From NCBI GenBank assembly GCA_964640725.1, contig CAZXIJ010000009.1, positions 62,001 through 126,000 of the forward strand: a stretch of DNA of 64,000 nucleotides, in the 5' to 3' direction. Under the pieces are notes generated by a model. It was given only the letters and a program-made list of their open reading frames with translations. It searched no databases and was not told the DNA's origin. Both the position numbers and the translations under genes were made by a program. Positions 8,378 to 17,421 of this stretch are shown in pieces (positions within the stretch are counted from its first letter, which is position 1; the number at the start of each line of letters is the position of its first letter). The DNA is from CALHVX01 sp964640725. GTDB taxonomy: Bacteria; Pseudomonadota; Gammaproteobacteria; Pseudomonadales; Azotimanducaceae.

Positions 8378-9429
8378 GCTTCAGCTCCGGCTGCCAACGG
8401 CAGGCTCTGAGCAGCGGCCGCCGACTGCTTGCGAAACGCTGCGCGCCCGGCCTCTATCGCGTCGGCGACCCGCTGGCTGTCGCCGCCGATGCGCTCGATG
8501 AGCGTCGGCACGATGTGCGCGGTGGCGGCCTGCCACTGCGCGAGCTCTTTCGCCGTCAGGGCCTGCACCGCGATGCCTTCCTCGCGCATCGTCGCCATGG
8601 CGCCAGCAACCAGAGAGCGGACACCGGTCCGCGCGTCGGCGCTGCTGCCCCAGCTGGTCTGCAGGATCTCCTGCTGCCGGGGGGTCGCGCTGTCCCACCA
8701 CTGCCGGTTCACCACCACGGCGCCGGTGTCGTAGGCGTGCCGGGACAGGGTCAGGGACTCGGCGTAGCGCCGGGTCGTGAAGTAGTGAAAGATCACCGCG
8801 CTGACGCCGCCCTCGATCAGGCCGGTCTGCAGGGACGGCACCAGGTCGCTGCTGCCCAGCGGGATCGAGTCCGCGCCGATTGCTTCCAGAAACAGCTGCG
8901 CGGCCGGATTCGGAGAGCCGCGCAGACGCACGCCGCGGGCGTCCTGGGGCACGCGAATGGGCTTGCGGGAGTAGATGCCGTTCCAGCCCACCTCGACCCA
9001 CTGCAGAATCTTCAGGTTCTTGCGGGCAAAGAGATCGTCAAAAACCTCAAACAGGTAATTGTCGTAGACGTAGTCCACCTCGGCGGCAGAGCTGAACAGG
9101 TAGGGCGCCATGGCGACGTTCAACTCCGGCACCGTGGACGCCAGCCCCTGCAACGACAGGCCGCCCATGTGCGCGCGCCCGCGCCGCAGGTCGTACAGCA
9201 TCTGCTCTTCGCCGCCGCGCTCGCCGCGGGTGAAGTACTCGAGGGACACCTCATCAAATTGGTCGACGTGCGCGGCCACGGCCTGCCACTGCTGGTCCCA
9301 CACGGATTCCGGCTGCGCAAAGGCCACCGCCCGGCCGGTAAAAACGCCATCGCTGGCTGGCGGCTCGCCGCCGCAGGCACTCAGCATCACGCAGCTGGCC
9401 AGCAGCATCCCGCGCACGTCTGCGTTCAT
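8374..9429 (-). CDS. dctP: TRAP transporter substrate-binding lipoprotein (DctP type)
   Basis: A 351-residue periplasmic solute receptor. The N-terminus has a lipoprotein signal with lipobox LSAC (Cys19), so it is probably tethered to the membrane. DctP hallmarks include an RGSPNP segment near residue 175, matching the family's conserved carboxylate-binding Arg region, and the C-terminal LVPSLQTGLIEGG segment. The expected ligand is an organic anion, but its identity cannot be read. It is the first gene of the TRAP operon and is divergent from the membrane-protein gene at 9483. Confidence 0.88.
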   Translation of the reverse strand: MNADVRGMLLASCVMLSACGGEPPASDGVFTGRAVAFAQPESVWDQQWQAVAAHVDQFDEVSLEYFTRGERGGEEQMLYDLRRGRAHMGGLSLQGLASTVPELNVAMAPYLFSSAAEVDYVYDNYLFEVFDDLFARKNLKILQWVEVGWNGIYSRKPIRVPQDARGVRLRGSPNPAAQLFLEAIGADSIPLGSSDLVPSLQTGLIEGGVSAVIFHYFTTRRYAESLTLSRHAYDTGAVVVNRQWWDSATPRQQEILQTSWGSSADARTGVRSLVAGAMATMREEGIAVQALTAKELAQWQAATAHIVPTLIERIGGDSQRVADAIEAGRAAFRKQSAAAAQSLPLAAGAEA

Positions 9430-9482
9430 GTCAAAATGCCTCTGTTTACAGCTACGGATCCGGCGCTGCCGGAAATCAGTTC

Positions 9483-10121
9483 ATGGACCTGACTGTCGCC
9501 CTGATCACCTTCCTGCACGTTCTGGTGTTCGTCTACTGGCTGGGCGGCGATCTGGGCGTGTTCTATCTGAGCCGCACGGTGACCGATGCGCAAGCGAGCG
9601 TGGCGGATCGCCAGCTGGCGGTCAAACTGCTGCTGCATCTGGATATGGCGCCGCGCATCGCGCTGATCCTGACCTTCCCCTCCGGCGCGCTGCTGGCATC
9701 CGCGGCGGGCTGGTGGCCCTTGTCGGGCTTGACCCTGGCGGCGCTCTGGGCCGCGGCCCTCAGTTGGCTGGCGCTGGCGTGGTTCGTGCACGTGACCGGT
9801 CAAGAGGTGCTCCGCAAGCTGGACATGGCGGTGCGCATCACCGTGCTGGCCGGGCTGATCGGCGTCGTTGCGCTGGCAACGATCCCGCTGTTTCTGAAAG
9901 TGAAGATCGGCTTGCTGGCCACCGCATTGGTGCTGGGGCTGATTGTGCGGCGCTGCCTGGGACCGCTCGGGCCCGGTCTGGCTGCGCTGGCAAACGGCGA
10001 TCTGGACACGGCCAACGATCTGATCGCGCGCAGCATCGGCCGCAGCCGCATTCCGGTCCTGGGAATCTGGGGAGTGATTGCGACGGCGGCGTTCATCGGC
10101 CTATGGAAGCTCGTCGGCTAG
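9483..10121 (+). CDS. Conserved integral membrane protein (HVLxxxxWLGxDLGV family), copy 1
   Basis: A 212-residue protein with about 6-7 membrane helices and no catalytic motif I can name. Near the N-terminus it reads HVLVFVYWLGGDLGVFYL. The protein at 55760-56410 reads HVLGWVFWLGTDIGVYLA at the same place and shares the length and helix pattern, so the two are paralogues. Intramembrane His and Asp in the first helix could bind a metal or heme, but this is speculative. Its 3' end overlaps the convergent lipoprotein gene by 21 bp. Confidence 0.7.
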   Translation: MDLTVALITFLHVLVFVYWLGGDLGVFYLSRTVTDAQASVADRQLAVKLLLHLDMAPRIALILTFPSGALLASAAGWWPLSGLTLAALWAAALSWLALAWFVHVTGQEVLRKLDMAVRITVLAGLIGVVALATIPLFLKVKIGLLATALVLGLIVRRCLGPLGPGLAALANGDLDTANDLIARSIGRSRIPVLGIWGVIATAAFIGLWKLVG

Positions 10122-10967
10122 CGGCGCTGCGTCGGCGGTGCCCGGCGCCATTTCGAACAGCGCAGCGGGCCAGCGCGCGTTGATCCGGTAGTCCGTCCAG
10201 CGCACGCTGTTCTGCAGCACCCCATCGTAATACAGGCGCACTTCGCCGGGCTGGAGCCAGGCGCTGCCGGCCTTGCGGAAGAAGTCGCTGTAGTGCCGTT
10301 CGTGCCAGCCCCGGGGCGTGTCGAAGGCGACGCTGAGCAGCGTGAAGCGCTCCGGGTCGATCGCGAACCGGGTCCGGCCGCCCGCCGGATCCACCACATC
10401 GATGCGCGGCACGGTGCGGCCCAGGTGCTCCCCATCGTCCAGCCGCTCGGCCCGGTAGCCGGGGTCGAGCGCATGGCGAATGACACCAAAGCCAAAGTTC
10501 GCCGACCAGCGGTTGCTGTCCGCCGACTCCTCCGTGCTTTTGATTCGTTGGCTCTGCGGGTCCCACTGCCGTGTGCGCGCGCCATCGAAAGCGACGTCAA
10601 AGATGACCGCGCGGGCGCGCTCGCTGCGGATGCGCACCTTGCCGTCAGCGGCGTGGGCCGAGCGCTTTTCGCCGGGATAGACGCGCCACATGCGATGCCG
10701 GTCATTCGTACCCGTGGGCACCGTTTCGCCCTGGTCGTTGACGCGATAGAAGGTGGTGCTGCCACTCATGTAAAGCGAGCGCGGCCGCACCCAGAGATCG
10801 CCGCCGGCAGCCTGGTAGACGCGTTCGACCAGCGCTTGGCCATCAAGGCCCGCGGCGGGACCCTGCTCTATGGCAGGGCCCAATGGCGCGGTGTTCTGGC
10901 AGCCCGCAAGCCAGGCGCCAAGGACCAGCAGGCCGCCCGCCAGGGCGTAGCTGCGTGAATGTGTCAT
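10101..10967 (-). CDS. Predicted lipoprotein, LolA-like beta-sheet type
   Basis: A 288-residue protein with a lipoprotein signal peptide (lipobox WLAGC, Cys23). After the linker it reads ALVERVYQAAGGDLWVRPRSLYMSG, followed by alternating beta strands, similar in style to LolA/LolB-like outer-membrane lipoprotein-sorting folds. The family is not firmly recognised. One base separates it from the amidase gene upstream on the same strand, so it is probably the last gene of the long catabolic cluster. Confidence 0.65.
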   Translation of the reverse strand: MTHSRSYALAGGLLVLGAWLAGCQNTAPLGPAIEQGPAAGLDGQALVERVYQAAGGDLWVRPRSLYMSGSTTFYRVNDQGETVPTGTNDRHRMWRVYPGEKRSAHAADGKVRIRSERARAVIFDVAFDGARTRQWDPQSQRIKSTEESADSNRWSANFGFGVIRHALDPGYRAERLDDGEHLGRTVPRIDVVDPAGGRTRFAIDPERFTLLSVAFDTPRGWHERHYSDFFRKAGSAWLQPGEVRLYYDGVLQNSVRWTDYRINARWPAALFEMAPGTADAAPLADELP

Positions 10968-10968
10968 G

Positions 10969-12321
10969 TCAGGCGTTCTCCGGCGGCGCTTCGAAGGGGG
11001 CGGCCACCTGCGCGGCCCCGGCGAGCACCATTGCCGGGTCGCGGCCGATCACCTGCAGGCCTACCGGCAGCCGGGCCCCGTCGGGGGCGCGCGCCAGGCC
11101 GGCGGGCACGGACACCGCCGGCAGCCCGGCAAAGGCCGCGGTCGCTGTCAGGTCCGCCAGGGTCAGCGGCGGCGACTCATCGATGCGCGGGGCGAGCGCG
11201 GGGGCGGTCGGCAACAGCAACAGATCGCAGCAATCCAGCGCCTGCGCCAGCCGCGAGACGGCAGCGGCGATCGTGGCTTCTGCCGCAGCCGCTTTGGCAT
11301 CGGTCTGCGATGCCCCCCAACTGACCAGCTGCTGAAAGAGGTCGCTAAAGCCATCGGGATCGTCCGCGAGGGTTGCCCGGTGGACCTGGTCGGCATCGCG
11401 CTCGCAGCGCAGCAGGCCGGCACGGCGCTCCCGGGCCAGATCAGCCGCGCGCCAGTCCGCGGTCACCCACCGCGCATCATCAGCAGCAAGCCCGGCAGCG
11501 GCCAAGCGGGCCTCGCAGCAAGCGCTGATGGCGCTGTCCACGGCCAGAACTTCCGGCAACTGCACGCGCCCCGGGCGAAAACCGGCGGCGGCCAGAGACA
11601 GATCCCCGCTCTCGTCTTCCCCAAAGATCGTCATAACCGCAGCCACGTCGGCCACGCTGCGCGCGTGCACGCCCAGGTGGTCAAGGCTGGGGCTCAAGGG
11701 CACCACCCCGGCGACCGGCACCACGCCGTGCGCAGGCTTATAGCCCACAACCCCGCACAACGCCGACGGCAGGCGGACACTGCCCATATTGTCCGTACCC
11801 AGCGCCAGGGGCAGCAAACCGCCCGCCACCGCTGCGGCACTGCCACCCGACGAGCCGCCAGCAATGTGCGCTGGCGCCCAGGGGTTGACCGTGTTCAGGA
11901 ACGCCGGGTTCTGCGTGGTCTCGCCCAGGGCTGCCTCATGCATATTGAGCGTGCCCAGGGCAACGAGCCCGGCGGCACGCAACGCCGCCACGGCGGCTGA
12001 GTCTTCCTGCGCCCGTCGGTCCCGGTAGGCGGCAATGCCGGCATGCCAGGGCAGCCCGGCGACGGCGATGTTGGCCTTGACCGCAAAGGGCACGCCATCG
12101 AGCGGGCTGCGGGGCGCACCGCGACTCCAGCGCGCTTCGCTCGCTGCCGCGGCCGCGCGCAGCGTCACCAACTCGTCGAGGTCCAGCACGGCACCAATGT
12201 GTTCGTTGCGCGCAGCGATACGAGCGAGCACCGCATCCAGCACCAAAGACGGCGTCAGCGACTGCGTGGCGAAACCCGCGGCCAGTTCCGTGGCCGTCAG
12301 CCAATGGACAGCTGACCCCAA
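10969..12321 (-). CDS. Amidase signature family hydrolase
   Basis: A 450-residue amidase-signature enzyme with the full Ser-cisSer-Lys triad. The Lys is in FAVKANIAV (Lys82), the cis-Ser in GGSSGGSA (Ser157/158), and the nucleophile Ser181 in GTDNMGSVRLP. It hydrolyses a carboxamide or related acyl-nitrogen bond in the cytoplasm. The C-terminal layout resembles allophanate hydrolase or AtzF-like amidases, but the substrate is not deducible. The start is TTG 12321, two bases from the ligase stop. It belongs to the long minus-strand operon. Confidence 0.85.
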   Translation of the reverse strand: MGSAVHWLTATELAAGFATQSLTPSLVLDAVLARIAARNEHIGAVLDLDELVTLRAAAAASEARWSRGAPRSPLDGVPFAVKANIAVAGLPWHAGIAAYRDRRAQEDSAAVAALRAAGLVALGTLNMHEAALGETTQNPAFLNTVNPWAPAHIAGGSSGGSAAAVAGGLLPLALGTDNMGSVRLPSALCGVVGYKPAHGVVPVAGVVPLSPSLDHLGVHARSVADVAAVMTIFGEDESGDLSLAAAGFRPGRVQLPEVLAVDSAISACCEARLAAAGLAADDARWVTADWRAADLARERRAGLLRCERDADQVHRATLADDPDGFSDLFQQLVSWGASQTDAKAAAAEATIAAAVSRLAQALDCCDLLLLPTAPALAPRIDESPPLTLADLTATAAFAGLPAVSVPAGLARAPDGARLPVGLQVIGRDPAMVLAGAAQVAAPFEAPPENA

Positions 12322-12322
12322 G

Positions 12323-13687
12323 TCAGTCGCCCTGCACCAGACGAATGGGCTTCTGGCGCCGGTCTACCTGGGTGACCTCGACGGTAGCGCCCTTGCCGAC
12401 CAGCTCCAGGCCAACCTCGATGCCCAGCTTGCGCTTGAGCAGCTCCGCCATCTGCGCGCGCAGGGCGTCATCGTGCGCCCGGGTTTCGGCCACCACCACA
12501 AAGGCGCCGGCGCTGGTGACCCGGCAGAAGTACTCGCCCAGGAAAGCCGGCACTTCGTCCAGCAGCGGGCCGACCGCCTGCGGGAACACGTTGATGCCTT
12601 TGATTTTGACCATGTTGTCGCTGCGGCCCATGAAGCCTTCAATGCGCCGCAGGTTGAACCCCAAAGACGACGTGCCCGTCAGCTCCTGGCTGACGTCGTG
12701 GGTGTTGAAGCGAATGATCGGGTAGACGTCGTCTTTGTAGAGGCACGTACACACCATGTCGCCCTGCTGACCGGCAGCGACCGGCTGTCCGCTGTCGATG
12801 TCGCACAGCTCCAGGTACTGCGCGTCTTCCATCACATACAGGCCATCGCGATCGGGCCCTTCGCCAGCGATCACCCCCGTGTCGCCCACGCCGTACCAGT
12901 CAAAGCACTGGGCACCGCCCCAGAGCTGGGAGATCTGGCTCTTGTCCTCCCGGCCCATCTGCCCGCTGATCATGCGAATGCGGATGTCTTCGCCAATGCG
13001 GATGCCCTCGTCCGCCGCAACCTGCGCCAGGCGCTTGAGGTAATCCGCAAAACCGACGATGGCGGTGGCGCCGAAGTCGCGCATCAGCTCCACCTGGGCG
13101 ACGCTGCGGGTCTCGATGCCGGTGCCGGCAGACATGAACAAGGCATTGGTCCAATGCACCACCGCTTCGCGAATGTAGTGCCCGCCGTTGATCATGCCGT
13201 GGCCGTACACCGAGTGGACCACGTCGGACGGCAGCAGCCCCTGAAAGCGATAGAGCCGCCCGAGCAGCAAGTTTTGCGCCTCCCGGGAGCGTGCGCCAAA
13301 CAGCAGCACCTGCGGCTTGCCCGTGGTGCCGCTGGTGGTGTGGAACACCAGCGGGGGATGCTCGGGATCATCCAGCTCGAAGCCGCCAAAATCGCCAAAG
13401 GGCGGATGCTCGGCAATGCTCGCCATCAGGTCCGACTTGTCGAAGGTCGGCAGCTTGGCGATGTCGTCCAGGCTTTGAATGTCGCCGCGCTCAATGCCCC
13501 GGGCGCCCCACAGGCGCTGATAGAAGCCGGTCTGCCAGGCGCGCTCGACGCAGCGCAGGAACAGCCCGTTCTGCTGCGCGTGGCGCTCGTCGCGACTCAT
13601 GGTCCGGGCCTGGGTTTCGAAGGCCTCGCCGATGGGATGCTGGTCCCGCAGGGTGGCGAGCTCTGCAGCGTCAAAGTAGGTGCGCAT
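12323..13687 (-). CDS. Phenylacetate-CoA ligase (PaaK)-like AMP-forming enzyme
   Basis: A 454-residue adenylate-forming enzyme. The phosphate-binding loop is HTTSGTTGKPQ (about residues 115-125), followed by DWYGVGDTG (adenine-binding region) and a PaaK-type C-terminal domain (GRSDNMVKIKGINVFP). This family activates aromatic or other carboxylic acids to CoA thioesters. Substrate specificity is not readable, and it is shorter and more divergent than true PaaK. Its ATG overlaps the MmgE/PrpD stop (TGATG), placing it in the operon between the CoA-transferases and the amidase. Confidence 0.82.
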   Translation of the reverse strand: MRTYFDAAELATLRDQHPIGEAFETQARTMSRDERHAQQNGLFLRCVERAWQTGFYQRLWGARGIERGDIQSLDDIAKLPTFDKSDLMASIAEHPPFGDFGGFELDDPEHPPLVFHTTSGTTGKPQVLLFGARSREAQNLLLGRLYRFQGLLPSDVVHSVYGHGMINGGHYIREAVVHWTNALFMSAGTGIETRSVAQVELMRDFGATAIVGFADYLKRLAQVAADEGIRIGEDIRIRMISGQMGREDKSQISQLWGGAQCFDWYGVGDTGVIAGEGPDRDGLYVMEDAQYLELCDIDSGQPVAAGQQGDMVCTCLYKDDVYPIIRFNTHDVSQELTGTSSLGFNLRRIEGFMGRSDNMVKIKGINVFPQAVGPLLDEVPAFLGEYFCRVTSAGAFVVVAETRAHDDALRAQMAELLKRKLGIEVGLELVGKGATVEVTQVDRRQKPIRLVQGD

Positions 13688-15045
13688 CAGGCGGGGTCTC
13701 CAAACAGTGAATCGGCGTAGCCGCGGCAGTCAGCGGTGGTGGGCAGTGCATCGACCGCGTGCACCAGACGATCGAGCCGTGCGGCGCCGTCGGCATAGCG
13801 GTCCTGCGTGCAGGCCCGCGCTTTCGCGAGGGCATCGTCGCGGGACAGCGGGTGCGCCGGGGAGCCCAGCAGATGGTCGATGGTGACCGTCAGGCGCTCG
13901 CCCCCTGCCAGCTCGGCGGTCAGCGTTTGCGGGGTAAAGGCGTTGGCAGCGGCCCCTTCCTGCACGGTGGCCAGCACCCGATCAGCCAGGGCCAGGGTTT
14001 GCGGGTCGCGCAGCGCGGCCTCGGAAAAGTCCGTAAGGCCGACGGTGCCCCGGCGCAGCATGACGGCGGCGACGTAGGGAAAGCACAGCCGCGCGTAGTT
14101 GACGTTCATGTCCCTGGTGGCGGGCCGGATGACCAGTTGGTGAATCAGCGGCGGCGCTGACAGCGACAGCTGGGACAGGTTATCGGGGGCAAGGCCCCGG
14201 GCCATGAGCAGCTGCACGGCTTCCAGCCCGCCGTGGGTCGCCCGGCCGGACGGAAAAGGTTTATGGCTCAGCTCCAACGCCCGGTCGCCCAGGGCCAGCC
14301 GGGTGGCCAGCCCGTCATCGCGATGGCCGCGCTCAAAGAGGTTCAGATAACCGTGCTTGCCGTCGATCGACGCTGCCGGCGCGGGGATGCCCGACACCGC
14401 CATGTCGGCCGCGGTGAAGGCATTGCGCGCGGCGTGCCCGATCTGGATCGGCAGCGTCGGCTTGCCTTCTTCGTGCGCCTGCATGGTGCCGGCGGCCTGC
14501 GCCAGACAGTAGCCGAACAGCTCGCGCACCTGGGCGTCGCTCAGATCGCGCAGCACCGCGAGCGCCGCCGCCGCGCCAAAGATGCCGGTGGTGGCCGGCC
14601 GAAAGAAGGTGAGCGGCGTGGTGGCCGCGAGCCCCAGGGTGGCGGCAACGTCGACCCCGGCGCACAGCGCGCGCAGCAGCAACTCGCCCGCCACCGGGTC
14701 TCGCGCCTGCTCAAGCTCAGCAAGGGTCGCCGCAGCAACGGTGGTCATGACATGGGCGACCGCATCTTCGTGGACGCAGTCAAACTCCAGACAGTGCATC
14801 TGAAAGCAGTTCAGAAAGGCGGCGGAGGCAGCCGGCAGCTGCATACCGTCGCCCAGCACGCCGGCGGCACTGCCTTCGCCCCAGGCGGCAACGGCGGGCA
14901 ACAGCTCGCTGCGGAACCGCGCGTTTGCGCCGGCGACACCGATGCACAGCGTATCGAGCAGGAAAGTCTGGGCCGCCTGCGCCGCTTCCGGCCGCAGCGC
15001 AGCCGACCGCGCAGCGGCAACGTGGCTGGCCAGGGCGTCCTGCAC
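13687..15045 (-). CDS. MmgE/PrpD family protein
   Basis: The product is 452 residues from GTG 15045, which overlaps the CoA-transferase stop by one base. An upstream extension in the same frame is antisense-like and was rejected. The helical N-terminal region (AAQTFLLDTLCIGVAG) and GHAARNAFTAADMAVSG followed by DGKHGYLNLF are typical of the MmgE/PrpD fold. Members include 2-methylcitrate dehydratase and cis-aconitate decarboxylase, which makes itaconate, as well as other dehydratases or epimerases. With CoA-transferases, MaoC and a CitE-like lyase as neighbours, a small branched dicarboxylate is a plausible substrate. Confidence 0.8.
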   Translation of the reverse strand: MQDALASHVAAARSAALRPEAAQAAQTFLLDTLCIGVAGANARFRSELLPAVAAWGEGSAAGVLGDGMQLPAASAAFLNCFQMHCLEFDCVHEDAVAHVMTTVAAATLAELEQARDPVAGELLLRALCAGVDVAATLGLAATTPLTFFRPATTGIFGAAAALAVLRDLSDAQVRELFGYCLAQAAGTMQAHEEGKPTLPIQIGHAARNAFTAADMAVSGIPAPAASIDGKHGYLNLFERGHRDDGLATRLALGDRALELSHKPFPSGRATHGGLEAVQLLMARGLAPDNLSQLSLSAPPLIHQLVIRPATRDMNVNYARLCFPYVAAVMLRRGTVGLTDFSEAALRDPQTLALADRVLATVQEGAAANAFTPQTLTAELAGGERLTVTIDHLLGSPAHPLSRDDALAKARACTQDRYADGAARLDRLVHAVDALPTTADCRGYADSLFGDPA

Positions 15046-16223
15046 TAGATCACGCCCTGATTTTTGAGGATCGCGATCGCTTCTTCCGTGTACCCGAGCT
15101 CGGTGGCGATCTGCTCGGAATGCTCGCCGTAGCCGGGCGTCGCCAGGGTCGCCGCGCCCGGCTGCTCGCGAAACTTGATGGGGATACCGATGTGCGCATT
15201 GCCTGCTTCGTCGCGCAGCAGCATCTGCCGGTGCGCCGTGTGCGGATCCGCAAACGCATCTTTCAGGGAGCGCACGGCCGCCCAGCAGCAATCGACGTTC
15301 GCCAGAAAGGCTTCCCAGTGCGCGCGGGTCTCGCTGGCAAAGCGCGCCTTGAAAAAGGCGCGCAGCGGCTCTTGCTCGGGCCCGGGCTCGATCTTCGCGT
15401 AGTCGAGCAGGTCTTCCCGGTCCAGGGCCCGGAGCAGGTTCTGCGCAAACTTCACCTCGCTGCCGCCGAGCACGATGAACTGCCCGTCGCTGGTGCGGTA
15501 GATGTTGTACATGCCAGCACCGCCAAAGGAGCGCATGGTCTTGGGCTCCGGGTCAGCATTGTCGGCAAAGACCGGCCCAGTCACATTGGGGGTCCAGGCC
15601 AGCAGCGCATCGAACATGGACAGATCAATGTAGTCGCCCTCGCCGCTGCCGTGCCGGGCATAGAGCGCCATGAGAATGGCCGACAAGGCCATGAGGGAAG
15701 CAATGGCGTCTGCGCTCGGAATGTTGGGCATGGCGGGCTGATCGTCGGTGAGGCCACGGTTCAGGTCAGCCACGCCGGCCAGGGCCTGAATGGTCAGGTC
15801 GTGGGCGGGCCGGTCGCGCAGCGGGCCATCCTGCCCAAAGGCCGAGATCGAGCAGTACACCAGCCCCGGGTTGATCGCCTTCAAGGTGTCATAATCAATG
15901 CCAAGACGCTGCACCACGCCCGGGCGGAAGGCTTCGATCAGCACGTCAGCGGCGCTGACCAGCTTGTAGAAGAAGGCGCGACCATCGTCGTCCTTGAGGT
16001 TGATCTTGAGGCTGCGCTTGCCGCGCGCGACGTTGCGAAACCACACCGAAATGCCGTCATCGGTCTTGTAGCCCACCACGCGGGTCGGCTCGCCTACCCC
16101 GTTCGCCGGCTCGACCATGATGACGTCGGCGCCGTGGTCGCCCAGCATCAGCGACGCGTGCGGGCCCGGCAAAAAGGCCGACAGGTCGAGCACCTTGATG
16201 CCGTCCAGCTTGCGTCCCGTCAT
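15045..16223 (-). CDS. CaiB/BaiF family CoA-transferase, first of a tandem pair
   Basis: A family III CoA-transferase of 392 residues. ATG 16223 is chosen because it is preceded by AAAGGGAG and starts the family-typical sequence MTGRKLDGIKVLDLS. The likely catalytic Asp is Asp142 in RPAHDLTIQA, which forms a covalent aspartyl-CoA intermediate in this family. The enzyme moves CoA between carboxylic acids without ATP. Forty-three bases separate it from the preceding CoA-transferase gene, and it touches the MmgE/PrpD gene, so all lie in one operon. Confidence 0.88.
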   Translation of the reverse strand: MTGRKLDGIKVLDLSAFLPGPHASLMLGDHGADVIMVEPANGVGEPTRVVGYKTDDGISVWFRNVARGKRSLKINLKDDDGRAFFYKLVSAADVLIEAFRPGVVQRLGIDYDTLKAINPGLVYCSISAFGQDGPLRDRPAHDLTIQALAGVADLNRGLTDDQPAMPNIPSADAIASLMALSAILMALYARHGSGEGDYIDLSMFDALLAWTPNVTGPVFADNADPEPKTMRSFGGAGMYNIYRTSDGQFIVLGGSEVKFAQNLLRALDREDLLDYAKIEPGPEQEPLRAFFKARFASETRAHWEAFLANVDCCWAAVRSLKDAFADPHTAHRQMLLRDEAGNAHIGIPIKFREQPGAATLATPGYGEHSEQIATELGYTEEAIAILKNQGVI

Positions 16224-16266
16224 GCTCACGCTCCCTTTCGCCCGTTCGATACCGCCCGGGGGACGG

Positions 16267-17421
16267 CTAGTAATCCGCGTCGTGCTCGCCCAGCGCCGGC
16301 GCACGATGGTTCGGTGGCCGCTCGCCGTTCACCTTGAAGGGGCTGGACAGCATGCGCAGGCCCGCCTCCAGCGCCGGATGATCGACGGTGTTGAGCATGC
16401 CAGTCTGCGCGGCGAATGGGTTGTCGAGGGCCTGCGCGATGTCGTAGACCGGCGCCACGGGAATGGTGCCCGCGAGCTTGTCGACCCAGTGCGCGGTGGT
16501 CTGGGTGCCAAGCACCGCTTCGATATCGGCTTCCAGGGCCTGCCGATGTTCCAGCCGGCCGGCCGGCGTCGCGTAGCGCTCGTCCGTCAACCACCCGGGC
16601 TGCGCGAGCTCGTCGCAAAACAGCTGCCAGAACTTGGGGTTCTGGCACATCACAAACATCCAGCCGTCCGCCGTGCGGAACAGCTGGCTGGGAATGACCG
16701 ACGGGTGCGACGAGCGTGGCAGACGCGTCGTGTGGTGTCCTTCGTTCAGGTACCAGGTCGCGGGGTAGGACAGCTGGTGCAGCGCCGTGTCGTACAGGCT
16801 GGTGTCGACGTCGCAGCCCACGCCGGTGCGGCGCGCTGCCATGACGCCGGAGACCAGCGACAGCGCCATGAGCGAGCCGGTCATAAAGTCGACCATCGAT
16901 AGCCCAAAGCGCGCCGGGGGCCCGTCGGGCTCGCCGGTCAGCGACAGGAAGCCGCATTCCGCCTGCATCAGGTAGTCGTAGCCGGGCCAGGCGGCGCGCT
17001 CGTTGTCGCGGCCGTAGGCGGACAGGTGCGCGCAGACGATGCCTGCCTTCAGGTCTTTCAGGTCTTCGTAACGCAGCCGCAGCTTGGCCGGCTGATCGCC
17101 GCGCAGGTTGTTGGCCACCGCGTCAAACTCCGGCACCAGGGCCTCAAAACGTGCTCGGCCCTCGGGGCTCTTGAGGTTCAGGCAGATGCTGCGTTTGCCG
17201 CGGCTGAAGCTCTGGTAGAACTGGCTGTCGCCCTCCCCCAGGGTGTAGGGCCCGACCATGCGCGAGACATCGCCGCCGGTCTCGCGGTTTTCGATCTTGA
17301 CCACCTCGGCGCCCAGATCCGCCAGCAGCTGCGTGCCGTAGGGCCCGGCGCCGTACTGCTCAACGCTGAGAATGCGGACCCCGGCCAGGAGCCCCGGGGC
17401 CTGTGCGCCAGTCCCCGCCAT
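16267..17421 (-). CDS. CaiB/BaiF family CoA-transferase, second of a tandem pair
   Basis: A 384-residue family III CoA-transferase starting at ATG 17421, which overlaps the acyl-CoA dehydrogenase stop by one base. Catalytic Asp149 is in WPGYDYLMQA. It is clearly different in sequence from the neighbouring copy (15045-16223). The two may form a heteromeric enzyme or act on different acids; paired CaiB/BaiF genes encoding heterodimers are known in benzylsuccinate and succinyl-CoA:malate-type systems. Which applies here is not known. Confidence 0.88.
   Translation of the reverse strand: MAGTGAQAPGLLAGVRILSVEQYGAGPYGTQLLADLGAEVVKIENRETGGDVSRMVGPYTLGEGDSQFYQSFSRGKRSICLNLKSPEGRARFEALVPEFDAVANNLRGDQPAKLRLRYEDLKDLKAGIVCAHLSAYGRDNERAAWPGYDYLMQAECGFLSLTGEPDGPPARFGLSMVDFMTGSLMALSLVSGVMAARRTGVGCDVDTSLYDTALHQLSYPATWYLNEGHHTTRLPRSSHPSVIPSQLFRTADGWMFVMCQNPKFWQLFCDELAQPGWLTDERYATPAGRLEHRQALEADIEAVLGTQTTAHWVDKLAGTIPVAPVYDIAQALDNPFAAQTGMLNTVDHPALEAGLRMLSSPFKVNGERPPNHRAPALGEHDADY

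Noticed and set aside
9457..9474. Small inverted repeat TCCGGC-GCT-GCCGGA between dctP and the membrane-protein gene
   Set aside because: A six-bp GC stem is common by chance in this composition and has no T-run or clear operator geometry.
15046..15291. N-terminal extension of the MmgE/PrpD frame
   Set aside because: The extra residues overlap real CoA-transferase coding sequence in another frame and do not look like the family; GTG 15045 is the supported start.
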